51,447 bases of DNA from Branchiostoma floridae (Eukaryota; Chordata; Leptocardii; Amphioxiformes; Branchiostomatidae): contig NC_049988.1 in NCBI RefSeq assembly GCF_000003815.2, forward strand, positions 17,326,402 through 17,377,848, given 5' to 3'. The notes below the pieces were generated by a model that was given only the letters and a program-made list of their open reading frames with translations, had not been told where the DNA came from and did no database searches. Below, piece after piece: positions 17,196 to 28,539 of this stretch (the first letter of the stretch is position 1; each line of letters starts with the position of its first letter). Position numbers and translations under genes: made by a program.

Positions 17196-17449
17196 TAAAG
17201 GTGCACTCTCACTGCACTTGGGACACCGGTGCGACACTGCGAGGTTCGTTTACTGCGGTACTGTTTTGTTCTTTTCGACAATTTTTTTTCATAATTTAGA
17301 TATTGCGTCATACGTAAAAGTATGACTTAAAATACAAAAAATCATAAAACTTAAGAAAATTTGTTCGCTATCTCTGAAATTTATTGAGTCATCTACGAAC
17401 CCCACAGTGCCGCACAGGTGCCCCGGGTGCAGTGAGATACCACCTTTAT
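17196..17449. mobile_element. MITE related to 12161-12419
   Basis: Ends TAAAGGTGCACTCTCACTGC and its diverged inverse (GGTGCAGTGAGATACCACC, then TTTA) resemble those of the element at 12161. The interior shares ACTGTTTTGTTCTTTT-like and poly-T sequence. No coding capacity. Confidence 0.5.
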
Positions 17450-18718
17450 ACACTGATACACATACTCTCCAAGCAGAGGTTTGTGGGGGGGGAATTGTGA
17501 AATTAGAAGGTCACACTTTTCTTCCAATAACCGCTGCTTGGAAAGTAAGGTTTTTCCTCCCTTTCTCCCTCCCTCTCTCTCCCCCTCTCACTCCATTCCT
17601 GTATGATATTTGAACAACAACTTACTCGTGATATGGTCTAATAATTTAGCTCTTGTTAATTGCAATGCTATTTCAGCTTCGAATCTAAATTACTGAATAT
17701 TCACACAAGACAAGTACAGTACTGAAAATCCAATTTTCTCATGCTTATTGCAGCTTCTATATCAAACAAGCACATCTCGACCTACATAACATCATCAAGA
17801 GACGTGAAGTTGGACTCATGTAATAGAGTGGTTTTAGAATCCAGGTATTAAACTCGTATTAGAATTCATGTAAATACTTTTATATTTGTACGTCTGGATG
17901 TTAGTATTATTGTACAACAAAGGTTATCATCATTGATAGTATTATCATGATTACTGTACTTTTTATTGATGTTATGTCTCTTACGTAGCGCAGGGCGAAT
18001 GAAGAAGTGAATTTAAGCAGTCAAACGTCACTTTATTCATAATCACATCAACAGTAGTCGCAGCAAACTCCAAGGGGATTTTGTAACATCTTCAAAATTA
18101 AATTTACCATTACCCTTTAATACATACCCTGCACATTATATAATATTACTACATCACTTAAAGAGGTCCCAAAGACCACCAATATGTCAATCAACATCAA
18201 ACATTTACATGCAACAAAGTTATACTCTACATATACTATTGCACCGCTATACCCACAGAGTTGTAATATTCATGACTTGTAACATTACATGGAGGGATAT
18301 TAATTAGTCTGTCACTCAGAATGTTGTCATGGTGATCGAAGCATGCGGTGACGCAGAACCGACATTTCCTGAATGGCGGATACAGCAGGCTTATGATCAA
18401 ACTGAATTCTGTGAGATTTTGTCGCATGTTTTTACCCTTACATAAAGTGATTGTTTTTGAGAGTATTGCATATAGATTAGATTCTAAGTCCCATTGGCCC
18501 AAGTCAGATATAATGTTACGTGTTTGGTCCTATATATCTGAGTCTGACACTTTTGTGCAGTTGTCCAACAGTATGACGTGGTCTTGATGGGCACTTTTAA
18601 TTTGCTACATTTACTCTAACAGGCAGTGGCACGTAAAAGTGAACAGAAATGGAGTCTATATGTTGGAACAAACAGTGTCTAAGTCTTCCACGCGCCCAGT
18701 TTAATATTCTGTGTCTTT
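17450..18718. other. Spacer between copies 2 and 3
   Basis: No gene recognised. A pyrimidine-rich CCTCTCTC tract lies near 17560-17590. The segment 18240-18430 is the inverted counterpart of the flank shared by copies 1 and 2, so the junction of the inverted duplication should lie between about 17450 and 18240. Confidence 0.4.
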
Positions 18719-21478
18719 TTACGGTTCTTCAGAATTTTCCATCCCCGGAAATGTTATATAGGTGTGTTCAGAATCATCCTCTGCGTCGATCTCTTCCACA
18801 TGCACCTTTTCATGTTCTGTGTCGTTTTCGTGTCCCTCAGTCTTATTTTCAGGAAATGTCACGTAAAAGTGATCAGAAATGTCGTCTGCGTCGGACACAG
18901 CAATGTCTAAGTCTTCCAGGTGGACGCTTTGACGTTTTGTGTCTTTTTCCTGTCCCTCGGTCTCACTTTTTGTGTTAGGTAATTTCATGTAAAAGTGACC
19001 AGAAATATCGTCTGCGTCAGACATAGCAATGTCTAAGTCTTCCACGTGAACGGTTTGACGTTCCGTGTCTTTTTTCTGTCCCTTGGTTTCACTTTCTGTG
19101 TTAGGTAATGTCACGTAAATGTGGTCCGAAATGTCATCTGCGTCGGACACAACAGTGTCTAAGTCTGACACAAGTTCATTTTGACGATCTGTCTCTTGTT
19201 GGGCAGGAAACGTGATATAGTCGTTGTCAACGTTTTCGGCATTTTCTTCCCCGGGAAATTTTATATAGTCGTTGTCATTATTTTCGGTACCTTCCTCTCC
19301 GGGAAAAGTTATATAGTCCTTGTCAGCTTTTTTGCCATTTTCCTCCCCGGGAAACGTGATATAGTCATTTTCTGACACATTATCAGCACCTGTAGATGTA
19401 GATGCAGTGTTAATGTCTTCATGTTTGGTCCCGCGTTGTTTACCCTCTTCTCCAACTACCTTGTCTTCTCCTGGAGAAAGGTTGGGGAGCATCATGTAAT
19501 CTTGGTCCCTACCGTCATCACTTCGTTTGGCCGTTTCAGAAGCCGTTGTGGCTGAGTCCGTGATTGGTCGCTCGTTGTCATAATGTCCGTCATCAGAAGC
19601 AGCATTGTCCAAACCGTTCTTAGCATCATTGCTACTGAGTCCCGGGGCGTTCTTGTCGTTGTCATAGTGACTCGTTGTTTGTGCTTGAGCGTGGACTTCT
19701 GCAAGGACGGTCAATACCTTACTCTTGGCTTTCAGACGGTGCCGGCTTGATGTCGCTTTTCTCTTAGCGAGGCTACTCTGGTTGCAACGACCCCGGGTCT
19801 TCGTGGCCTTGACAAGGGAAGATGTCTTCCCAGGCGTAAGACTGGTCAAGTTGTGAGGGATTGTTCTGCGTGGAGGCTTGCTCGCATCGTCATCAGAAAA
19901 CTGGTCATCGTTTTCACAGTGGCCTCCCTTTGCTCCATCAAATTGGTCGTCGTTTTCATAAGTGACCCCGTTTGCCCCATCTGTGTCCGCAAACTGGTCG
20001 TCGTTTTCATAATGAACTCTTGTGCCGTCAGTATCTGAAAACTGATCATCGTTTTCATAGGTGACCTCTCCGGCAGAGTCTATGTCAGTGTTCTCGTGGT
20101 GTCTGATCGCGGCGTTCTTTCGTGCGTTGGCCATGTGCTGCTGGATGACTGCTTTCCGCTTGCTCACACAAGCAGCTATCACCGCAGCAATAACGGAACA
20201 TCCGACGAAAGGTGCCAGTCCAACAAAGATGAGCTGTATCTCTGACAGTCCAGGACCAGGGCGAGTTGTCATGGCAACCCTAAATGTCGTTTGGGACCGA
20301 GACGTGTACGTGTTCTTTCTTGTGCTTGTCTCGTCTGTTGCTTTCGGAGGGAGTTCGCTTGAGAATCCAATGTCAGGGACACTGAGCTCGGCGGATGCAC
20401 TTGCATCGTCAGTATGGCCGGACGTTACCAGGCAAGTATACGTACCGCCCATCCCCTCGCTAAGGGTTGGGATATGCAAGACGGAGTAGCACGTTTTTCT
20501 TGTTACACGTCTGGTGATGGATAAGTCCTTACATGACGACTCACTCACGTCAGTGCGGGTTGTGTAGTACTCGCTGCTTGATGACCAGCGGTCCCCATTT
20601 GGAGTGATCCAGGAGAATGTCAGATCTAGTCCTTCATGACAGTCTGTCTGACAGGTGAAAGTAACATTATCTGCCCCATAGTAGGAGGACACTGTCACGT
20701 CAGAAGCACACTTCAGATCTTCCAGGGGAAGCCATCTGAGTCTTTTAAACAAGGGGTCACATGTGATGCTCCACTGCGAGAGCTTTTTTATCCATCTTTT
20801 CATTTCTCGCAGCCTGCAGTCGCACTGGATCCCATTTCTAGCCAAAATTAGCAAGGAGATGTGCTTAAGTTCTTCCATTGGGGCTATGGACGTTAGAGGA
20901 TTCTTATGCATCATAAGCTGGAGGGGCCGAGTTGACACCCTTGTCCCTTGCGGAATGCTGGAAAGGCAGTTATCACTCAGAACCAGCTTTTTTAGTCCAG
21001 CGAGCCCAGCAAATGCCCCAACATCAATGTAGTATATCCGGTTACTATCCAAGTCCAAGACTTCGAGCTTGACCAGTCCTTTGAAGGTCTCGGCCTCTAA
21101 GCGGCTGATCTTGTTGCCAAGCATTGAGAGTTCTAACAAACTCGGTGAGGTTTGAAATGATCCTGGCTGGATTGTCATAACATGGCTGCCCTGTATGTCC
21201 AGCATCACCAAAGATTCGAGACTATGAAAGTCTCCCGTCATGATCTTCGGAATGTTCTGATACTGCACGGTGAATCGTTTTAGACTCGGTGGCAACGGTT
21301 TCGGAATAGACTGAAAAGGACAGCCATTAGAGCATTGGAGCTGGGAAGTGTCGTCTGAGATACTCTCATTATACATGATTGTCGTGCAGCATTTCAGGTT
21401 CGGGTAAGAGGAGTCTGTGTAACCTGCTGCACTCCATGTCAACAACCACACCAAAGTAAGCAGACGTGGGTGCGCCAT
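18719..21478 (-). CDS. LRR-Ig receptor, inverted copy 3, short YEN array and long C-terminus
   Basis: Single exon of 919 residues in opposite orientation to copies 1 and 2. Same ectodomain: signal peptide, LRRNT, about six LRRs, LRRCT with GIQCDCRLREMKRW, Ig domain with FSWITPNG and YTCLV, transmembrane helix before SKRK. The tail has only three YEN units plus a fourth in which Tyr is Cys (HCEND), then SHYDND and GHYDNE, DYMMLP, and four DYI-T/K-FP sites. It then extends beyond the point where copies 1 and 2 stop, adding HIYVTLP, HFYMKLP, HFYVTFP and HTYITFP before TAA. It is uninterrupted, so it may be closest to the ancestral full-length C-terminus. Confidence 0.9.
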   Translation of the reverse strand: MAHPRLLTLVWLLTWSAAGYTDSSYPNLKCCTTIMYNESISDDTSQLQCSNGCPFQSIPKPLPPSLKRFTVQYQNIPKIMTGDFHSLESLVMLDIQGSHVMTIQPGSFQTSPSLLELSMLGNKISRLEAETFKGLVKLEVLDLDSNRIYYIDVGAFAGLAGLKKLVLSDNCLSSIPQGTRVSTRPLQLMMHKNPLTSIAPMEELKHISLLILARNGIQCDCRLREMKRWIKKLSQWSITCDPLFKRLRWLPLEDLKCASDVTVSSYYGADNVTFTCQTDCHEGLDLTFSWITPNGDRWSSSSEYYTTRTDVSESSCKDLSITRRVTRKTCYSVLHIPTLSEGMGGTYTCLVTSGHTDDASASAELSVPDIGFSSELPPKATDETSTRKNTYTSRSQTTFRVAMTTRPGPGLSEIQLIFVGLAPFVGCSVIAAVIAACVSKRKAVIQQHMANARKNAAIRHHENTDIDSAGEVTYENDDQFSDTDGTRVHYENDDQFADTDGANGVTYENDDQFDGAKGGHCENDDQFSDDDASKPPRRTIPHNLTSLTPGKTSSLVKATKTRGRCNQSSLAKRKATSSRHRLKAKSKVLTVLAEVHAQAQTTSHYDNDKNAPGLSSNDAKNGLDNAASDDGHYDNERPITDSATTASETAKRSDDGRDQDYMMLPNLSPGEDKVVGEEGKQRGTKHEDINTASTSTGADNVSENDYITFPGEENGKKADKDYITFPGEEGTENNDNDYIKFPGEENAENVDNDYITFPAQQETDRQNELVSDLDTVVSDADDISDHIYVTLPNTESETKGQKKDTERQTVHVEDLDIAMSDADDISGHFYMKLPNTKSETEGQEKDTKRQSVHLEDLDIAVSDADDISDHFYVTFPENKTEGHENDTEHEKVHVEEIDAEDDSEHTYITFPGMENSEEP
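19890..20065 (-). repeat. Short YEN repeat array in copy 3
   Basis: Three YENDDQF units and one CENDDQF unit. The Tyr-to-Cys change is one base (TGT for TAT, base 19917). Compared with nine units in copies 1 and 2 this is either an ancestral short array or a contraction. Confidence 0.85.
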
Positions 21479-22194
21479 TTCAGAGTCGAGCCTCTAAGAC
21501 AAGGTCCAAGAAAAGTCTTCAGATACGTCTAAGACACTCACCTACAGAGCCAGAGAAAGCTTTGGCTCCGGCTCTGGCCTTTTCCTACTGCTATGTGCTC
21601 AGAACGTCAGTATCGATACCAATGTCTTCCGAACGTTCGGGTTGAGGAGACAGGGCTTGCTCGAACCGTCTCGCTTTTGGCTTCCTCTGCGTTAACCAGC
21701 GATTTTTCCACCTCCTTTCTCCAGTCAGAAATCCCCTCAAATAAAAATGCCAGCTCAAGTGGAGCGTTAGTGTGTGAATAGTTATAAAGTAGGAACAAAG
21801 CAATTATGATTCGTGTCTGCCTCTGAATTGAATATTCATGGTGAATATTCGCTCTAGTTATAGCAAAACACGTAGTAAGGGGAACGTTGACAGAGGGCAC
21901 GGGTTATAAAAACGTTATATAGTTTGAGCTTATTACCGTGTAAAAGACAAAAAAAACTGTAAGATTCAATCATCTGTAGAAAAAATGTGAAATACAACTG
22001 TTACTACAACCGAGTGTCTCTTTTTGGTTACCATGGTAATTGGTTATTTAAGAAGTGTCTCAAATATATTTCACTACATGGCAACATTTATTAAATATTG
22101 ACAACAGCATCAATACCTACATATCACAAATGTTATCAAATGGATTTATGTATCTAAATACACCTACTTTAAAGTTTAATCTTAATTACCGCTA
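21479..22194. other. 5' flank of copy 3 and AT-rich spacer
   Basis: The first 140 bp match the 5' flanks of copies 1 and 2, including GGTGAGTGTC at about 21535-21544 on the minus strand. Beyond about 21910 the sequence is AT-rich with no gene seen. Confidence 0.4.
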
Positions 22195-22395
22195 TTTATT
22201 TTATTTATTTATCTATTAGGATTCTCCATACACAATGGCAATGGAGGGTATGGCGGAACAGGTGTCAAGGGACACCTTTTCAAAGCCGCCATACACACAT
22301 GTTCGCACATGTACATGTCACGGCGGGGTTATACCGCCCCCTACGGGGTGACATACCCTTTCGCTGGCTAATTACAAGACGGCGATGCGCCAGGT
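22195..22395 (-). mobile_element. LINE 3' tail
   Basis: On the minus strand a GC-rich block (CCCGTAGGGGGCGGTATAAC) leads to GTGTATGGAGAATCCTAATA and a TAAATAAATAAA tail, typical of 3' ends of CR1/L2-like LINEs. No reverse transcriptase sequence remains. Confidence 0.45.
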
Positions 22396-22723
22396 CTCCC
22401 GCCATATAAGTAATTCTAGTTTCTCCTAATATTCTATTTGAATCAAGGTTCTTTTATAATTGAAATCTGAAATATGTGTTAATTGATTGGGGGCACAATA
22501 TATATTGTTTTTATTCTGAACCAGTTTTTATTCATATTTGATAATTGTAGAATCTGTGCCTGCAGTGTGCAATGATTGTGGTTTGTAATGAACTCATAGT
22601 CATACATTACGCTGTGGAATTCAATGCAGTGAGGTTGCTTAATGGAATCTGTCATATCTTATTATTAGGTTATAAAAGCAAAACTGTAACTCTTTAGATC
22701 ATCTGCACACTGCAGCAAACACA

Positions 22724-22812
22724 GTTTCACTCACTCACTCACTCACTCACTCACTCACTCACTCACTCACTCACTCACTCACTCACTCACTCACTCACTC
22801 ACTCACTCACTC
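22724..22812. repeat. TCAC tetranucleotide microsatellite
   Basis: About 22 near-perfect CACT units in a row. Confidence 0.95.
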
Positions 22813-23884
22813 TCTTGGCCATTACTGACGTCTCTGGTGTGTTATCTGTCTATCTGGCCAGTTTCTTTTTTTTCCAGAGACACGTGGAAACTCTTGAAAT
22901 AGTTGAACTGTAATTTCCAACATAAAAATTGGACTCACGGTCACTCACCCAAATTTTCCACTGCACACGTGGAAACTGCACTGGTATGGTAGCGGCTAAC
23001 AAATTTGAATTTCGCGCCACAAGTCTTTTCTTCTTCATCTTCTTTCAATTAAGGCAGTTGCCTTCAACATATTGAAGAATATGCTGCCTGTAGTATGAAG
23101 CCTTCTACTGCGAGGCGTGGACAATGAATAACGGAGTATAATGTAAGGGGGAGGGAGAACGGGTGGGGAGGGAGCTAACGTTATATTTGTAATTCAAAAC
23201 TATCTAGGGTGACACTGAGGGCTACCTGTGCTGGGAGACCGTTCCAGTCCTTCACAGTTCTGGGGAAAAAGGCATGCTGTCTGTAGTTATTCCGGTATGG
23301 GGACATCTGGTAGTAGGCTTAGTGTTTACAGTACTCCGAGTTGTTGACCGCCGAAAAGAGGCACAAGACATCGTCACGGAAAAACTTGATAGAAAAGATA
23401 ATATTCGCCAGATTATGCTATAAAAGGTATCTACGTGATCCTGACAAGTTGATCTATCACATACAGTGCATTTGAACTTTTAGATATTATGTTACGGTGA
23501 GATTTCAAGAGCTAAAGTTGGCCTTCAAACTGCCGTGAAATGCCTGATTTCGGCGACGATTTCGTACTGCATGGGGGTTTCTGGGCTACCGCTTTCCAGT
23601 ATAACCAGTATACTTCCGGGTCGCAACAGAGAGGTCATACCAGAACGCGTAGCCGTGGAGTCCGCGTGTCCTGACTCAGTATCGTTGGAAGCAAGGAGGT
23701 TCAGCTGAGTTCAGAAATGGACTATTTACTTGATGTGGCCAAGGACCTTATCAAACTGTGAGCCTTGGTCCACACTGAGAATCTGCTGTCTGACGGTTAA
23801 ACAAACAGGCTTATTTCAAGGGAGTCTGCGGCCAGCACCTGACATACCATGCAACTTTGCCCTAGCCTGATAACGTTTTTGCCA
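22813..23884. other. Spacer before the satellite, no gene seen
   Basis: No domain-bearing frame found on either strand. A short direct repeat of ACACGTGGAAACT occurs near 22880 and 22967. Confidence 0.35.
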
Positions 23885-26099
23885 GTTTTAGAAAAAAGTT
23901 TCCTTAAAAGATTTATTTTCGTACTCTCTTAATATACAAATAGAGAGCGCAATTCTTAGGTGTGTTATGGGCGTGACCTTCTTTTCTTTCAGAAAAAGGT
24001 TTCCTTTAAAGATTTCCCTTCGTAATCTGTTAGTATACAAAAAGAGAGCGCAATTCTTAAGTGTGTCATGTGTATGACGCACTTTTCTTTCAGAAAAATG
24101 TTTCCTTTTAAGATTTCTTTTCGTACTCTGTAATATACAAATAGAGAGCGCAATTCTTAAATGTGTCATGGGCATGACGCACTTTTCTTTTAGAAAAGTT
24201 TCCTTGATAGAATTCTCTTTGCTCTCTGTTAGCATACACTTAGAGAGCGCAATTCTTAAGTGTGTCATAGACATGACGCACTTTTCTTTCAGAAAAAGGA
24301 AAATGTTTTCTTAAAAGATTTCTTTTCATTTTCTGATAGTGTACACTTACAGAACGCAGTTGTTAGGTGTGTCAGGGCTTGACCTTTTTTTTTTCTTTCA
24401 GTAAAAGAATTCCTTAAAAGATTTCTTTTCGTACTCTGATACAAAAAGAGAGCGCAATTCTTAGGTGTATCATGGGCATGACGCACTTTTCTTTCAGAAA
24501 AAAGTTTCCTTAACAGATTTCTCTTCGTTTTCTGTTAGTATACACTTAGAGAGCGCAATTCGTAAGTGTGTCATAGGTATGACGCACTTTTGTTTTAGAC
24601 AAAAGTTTCCTTAAAAAATTTCTCTTCGTTTTCTATTAGTATACACTTAGCGCAATTCTTAGGTGTATCATGGTATGACGCACTTTTCTTTCAGAAAAAA
24701 GTTTCCTTAAAAGATTACTCTTCGTTTTCTGTTAGTATACACTTAGAGAGCGCAATTCTTAAGTGTGTCATGGCATGACGCACTTTTCTTTCATAAAAGA
24801 GGAAATTTTCTTTCAAATATTTCTCTTCGTTCTCTGTTAGTATACACTTAGAGAGCGCAATTCCTAAGTGTGTCATGGCATGACGCACTTTTCTTTGATA
24901 AAAGAGAAAAGTTTCTTTCAAAAGATTTCTTTTCGTTTTCTCTGTTAGTATACACTTAGAGAGCGCAATTCTTAAGTGTGTCATGGCATGACGCACTTTT
25001 CTTTGATAAATGAGAAAAGTTTCTTTCAAATATTTCTCTTCGTTCTCTGTTAGTATACACTTAGAGAGCACAATTCTTAAGTGTGTCATGGCATGACGCA
25101 CTTTTCTTTGATAAAAGAGAAAAGTTTCTTTCAAAAGATTTCTTTTCGTTTTCTCTTAGTATACACTTAGAGAGCGCAATTCTTAAGTGTGTCATGGCAT
25201 GACGCACTTTTTTAATAAAAGAGAAAAGTTTCCTTCAAAAGATTTCTTTTCGTTTTCTCTTAGTATACACTTAGAGAGCGCAATTCTTAAGTGTGTCATG
25301 GCATGACGCACTTTTTTAATAAAAGAGAAAAGTTTCCTTCAAAAGATTTCTTTTCGTTTTCTCTTAGTATACACTTAGAGAGCGCAATTCTTAAGTGTAT
25401 CATGGCACGACACACTTTTCTTTAATAAAAGAGAAAAGTTCCTTTCAAATATTTCTCTTCGTTCTCTGTTAGTATACACTTAGAGAGCGCAATTCTTAAG
25501 TGTATCATGGCATGACGCACTTTTCTTTAATAAAAGAAAAGTTTCTTTAAAAGATTTCTTTTCGTTTTTTTTTAATATACACTTAGAGAGCGCAATTCTT
25601 AAGTGTGTCATGGCATGACGCACTTTTCTTTTATAAAAGAGAAAAGTTTCTTTCAAATATTTTTCTTCGTTCTCTGTTAGTATACAATTAGAGAGCGCAA
25701 TTCTTAAGCATAGCGCACTTTTCTTTGATAAAAGAGAAAAGTTTCTTTCAAATATTTCTCTTCGTTCTCTGTTAGTATACACTTAGAGAGCGCAATTCTT
25801 ACGTGTGTCATGGCATGACGCACTTTTCTTTGATAAAAGAGAAAAGTTTCTTTCAAATATTTCTCTTCGCTCTCTGTTAGTATACACTTAGAGAGCACAA
25901 TTCTTAAATGTGTCATGGCATGACGCACTTTTCTTTGATAAAAGAGGAAAGTTTCTTTCAAATATTTCTCTTCGTTCTCTGTTAGTATACACTTAGAGAG
26001 CGCAATTCTTAAGTGTATCGTGGCATGACGCACTTTTCTTCCATAGAAGAGAAAGCTTCCTTAAACTATTTCTCTTCGTTCTCTGTTAATATACACTTA

Positions 26100-26264
26100 T
26101 AGTCTCCAAGCAGACCCTACGGTGCCTTAGAAATAGTATCAAAGCTGGCAAGGCACCAGGTGCCCGTTTGATTCCCTTAGCCGGCTATCTCCCTTTGGCC
26201 GGCTATACTCCTTTGCCAGCTTTGATATTGTTTCCAAGGCACCGTAGGGTCTGCTTGGAGACTA
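26100..26264. mobile_element. MITE with ~50-bp inverted repeats inside the satellite
   Basis: TAGTCTCCAAGCAGACCCTA at the left is the exact inverse of the right end. The arms continue through GGTGCCTTAGAAATAGTATC with small differences. The 9 bp ATACACTTA flank it on both sides (26091-26099, 26265-26273); one copy is expected in an uninterrupted unit. The TAG...CTA ends and 8-9 bp duplication suggest a hAT-type MITE. Confidence 0.75.
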
Positions 26265-26797
26265 ATACACTTAGAGAGCGCAATTCTTAAGCATAACGCA
26301 CTTTTCTTTGATAAAAGAGAAAATTTTCTTTCAAATATTTCTCTTCGTTCTCTGTTAGTATACACTTAGAGAGCGCAATTCTTACGTGTGTCATGGCATG
26401 ACGCACTTTTTTTTGATAAAAGAGTAGAGTTTCTTTCAAAAGATTTCTTTTCGTTTTCTCTTAGTATACACTTAGAGAGCGCATTTCTTATGAGTGTCAT
26501 GGCATGACGCACTTTTCTTTCATAAAAGTGAAGAGTTTCTTTCAAATATTTCTCTTCGTTCTCTGATAGTATACACTTAGAGAGCGCAATTCTTAAATGT
26601 GTCATGGCATGACGCACTTTTCTTTTATAAAAGAGAAAAGTTTCTTTCAAATATTTTTCTTCGTTCTCTGTTAGTATACAATTAGAGAGCGCAATTCTTA
26701 AGCATAGCGCACTTTTCTTTGATAAAAGAGAAAAGTTTCTTTCAAATATTTCTCTTCGTTCTCTGTTAGTATACACTTAGAGAGCGCAATTCTTAAG

Positions 26798-27018
26798 NNN
26801 NNNNNNNNNNNNNNNNNNNNNNNNNNNNNNNNNNNNNNNNNNNNNNNNNNNNNNNNNNNNNNNNNNNNNNNNNNNNNNNNNNNNNNNNNNNNNNNNNNNN
26901 NNNNNNNNNNNNNNNNNNNNNNNNNNNNNNNNNNNNNNNNNNNNNNNNNNNNNNNNNNNNNNNNNNNNNNNNNNNNNNNNNNNNNNNNNNNNNNNNNNNN
27001 NNNNNNNNNNNNNNNNNN
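26798..27018. other. Assembly gap inside the satellite
   Basis: 221 N flanked on both sides by satellite units. The true array length is unknown. Confidence 0.99.
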
Positions 27019-27300
27019 CATGACGCATTTTTCTTTTAGATCAAAGGTTTCCTTAAAAGATTTCTTTTCGTACTCTGTTAATATACAAATAGAGAGTGTA
27101 GTTCGTAGGTGTGTCATGGGCATGACGCACTTTTCTTTCAGAAAAAGATTTCCTTAAAAGATTTCTCGTCGTTCTCTCACGGTTAGTATACACTTACAGA
27201 ACGGAGTTGTTAGGTGAGTCAGGGGCTTGACAATCTTTTGTTTTAGAAAAAGGCTTCCTTTTTAAGTTTCCTTCTTTAGTATGTAAGTTTACACCTCAGT

Positions 27301-28530
27301 TAGTTACTATACACTTTAAAGGCGCAGTTCTCAAGTGTGTCTTTGGCTGGTTTGTCATCCTCAGTTAGGTTGCGTATACACTTTGAAATGAGCTGTCCGA
27401 TAGGTTTGACATAGTTTTTTATCTCCCACACAACTAGTCGAGCAAAGGCAACCGTAAACTTTTTACTAGTATGTATAATCTAACTTCCAGTCATCTAGTG
27501 TCTATTTGTCACAATAGCGCATTATTTCAACATTTAGCCTTACCTTGCCCGTAGAATAATTTATGACACAAAAACTTCTATCTGTACCAAATGGCCGGTC
27601 TGCATAGCGTACAATTTTTGTTACTTCGAATTCCATAGAAGTGCACAGCCGTAGTGTAGATGCCTTTGGTTTGGAAGGAGTAACTGTTGTTACCTTATGT
27701 AACCAAGGACGTTATATCTTGACTAAAGTAACCGCTCCTCATTAACCGCTCCTTGCTCTCTTTGTTCATGGACTGAACGTATACAGCATACTTGAGGGTA
27801 ACCGTACGGCTATATCAACAGGAAACTAGCCTGGTATCCAGCCGTAATATAACTATATTACGGCTGGATACCAGGCAAACAGGAAACCGCTGGTTGAGGT
27901 TGCTATTAAAAATCATGCTATCGCCCACTGCCGTATTACTACCAGTGTGACCCGGAAACAGTCGAGCCTCGCCCTATATAACGGTCACCTCGAAACCCCC
28001 ATATGGTGCGTATTTTGGCTTGCTAGCAATGGCGAAACCCATAGGAAATCCTGGGAAAATCGGTCAACTTTAACTCGATGAATCTCCTTCCTCTCATATG
28101 AATATTTCGTCTAATGAACTGCACTTCCTTGGCCATCTTGTCCTGATTTGTACAACACCTTATTTTGCCTGATTGGACAGATTGCGGCTGAACTATCAAG
28201 TTTTTCCGTGACGATGTCTTGTGCCTCTTTTCGGCGGTCAACACCCCCGGACCCCCCTAGAAAGCGAGCGCCTGCGGCGCTCGTCTCGCGCCTCCGGCGC
28301 TCGTCTCGCGCCTCCGGCGCTCATTACCCCCCTCCCCAATATTTGGACGCATACTTTCAAGAACCTGGCGGGAACGCTGATCCCAGGCCTTTGCATCCTA
28401 ACCAGAAAGTAGGTAACTTCAAGCAGAGCAAGGTGCTGAGCCCTTAACTAATGACCCACACATCTCAGGTTGCTGCACAATTGTCACTATTTTTTCCTCC
28501 TCTCTTTAGCTAACATTTTAAATTTCTTAG
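27301..28530. other. Spacer with hairpin and GC-rich repeat, no gene seen
   Basis: Includes a near-perfect palindrome at 27829-27876 and, at about 28264-28323, three GC-rich units of the type CGCCTCCGGCGCTCGTCT. Short frames across the GC-rich part carry no domain. Confidence 0.4.
27829..27876. repeat. Palindrome flanked by direct repeats
   Basis: GCCTGGTATCCAGCCGTAAT and its inverse form a hairpin with a tiny loop. AACAGGAAAC occurs immediately outside on both sides (27817-27826, 27878-27887), as expected of a small foldback insertion with a target duplication. Confidence 0.65.
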
Positions 28531-28539
28531 TTCATGGGC

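Larger units (their letters stand above)
23885..27300 (-). repeat. ~105-bp satellite array
   Basis: About 30 copies of a unit containing TAGTATACACTTAGAGAGCG, CAATTCTTAAGTGTGTCATG, the palindrome TCATGGCATGA, GACGCACTTTTCTTT and TTTCTCTTCGTTCTCTGT. The inner copies are uniform and the edge copies (before about 24700 and after 27019) are diverged, as in arrays homogenised from the centre. Many units are 105 bp, so a 35-codon frame runs through several on the minus strand (MTHLRIALSKCIL). Stops interrupt it and I regard it as incidental. The 221-bp run of N at 26798-27018 lies inside. Confidence 0.9.

Noticed and set aside
24715-26776. Minus-strand frames of 100-140 codons repeating MTHLRIALSKCIL
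   Set aside because: They are a by-product of a 105-bp satellite unit being a multiple of three. Stops and frame breaks occur between blocks, and no signal peptide, domain or splice structure was seen.
23885-27300. CRISPR array
   Set aside because: The units are contiguous diverged satellite copies without unique spacers, and the genome is plainly eukaryotic.
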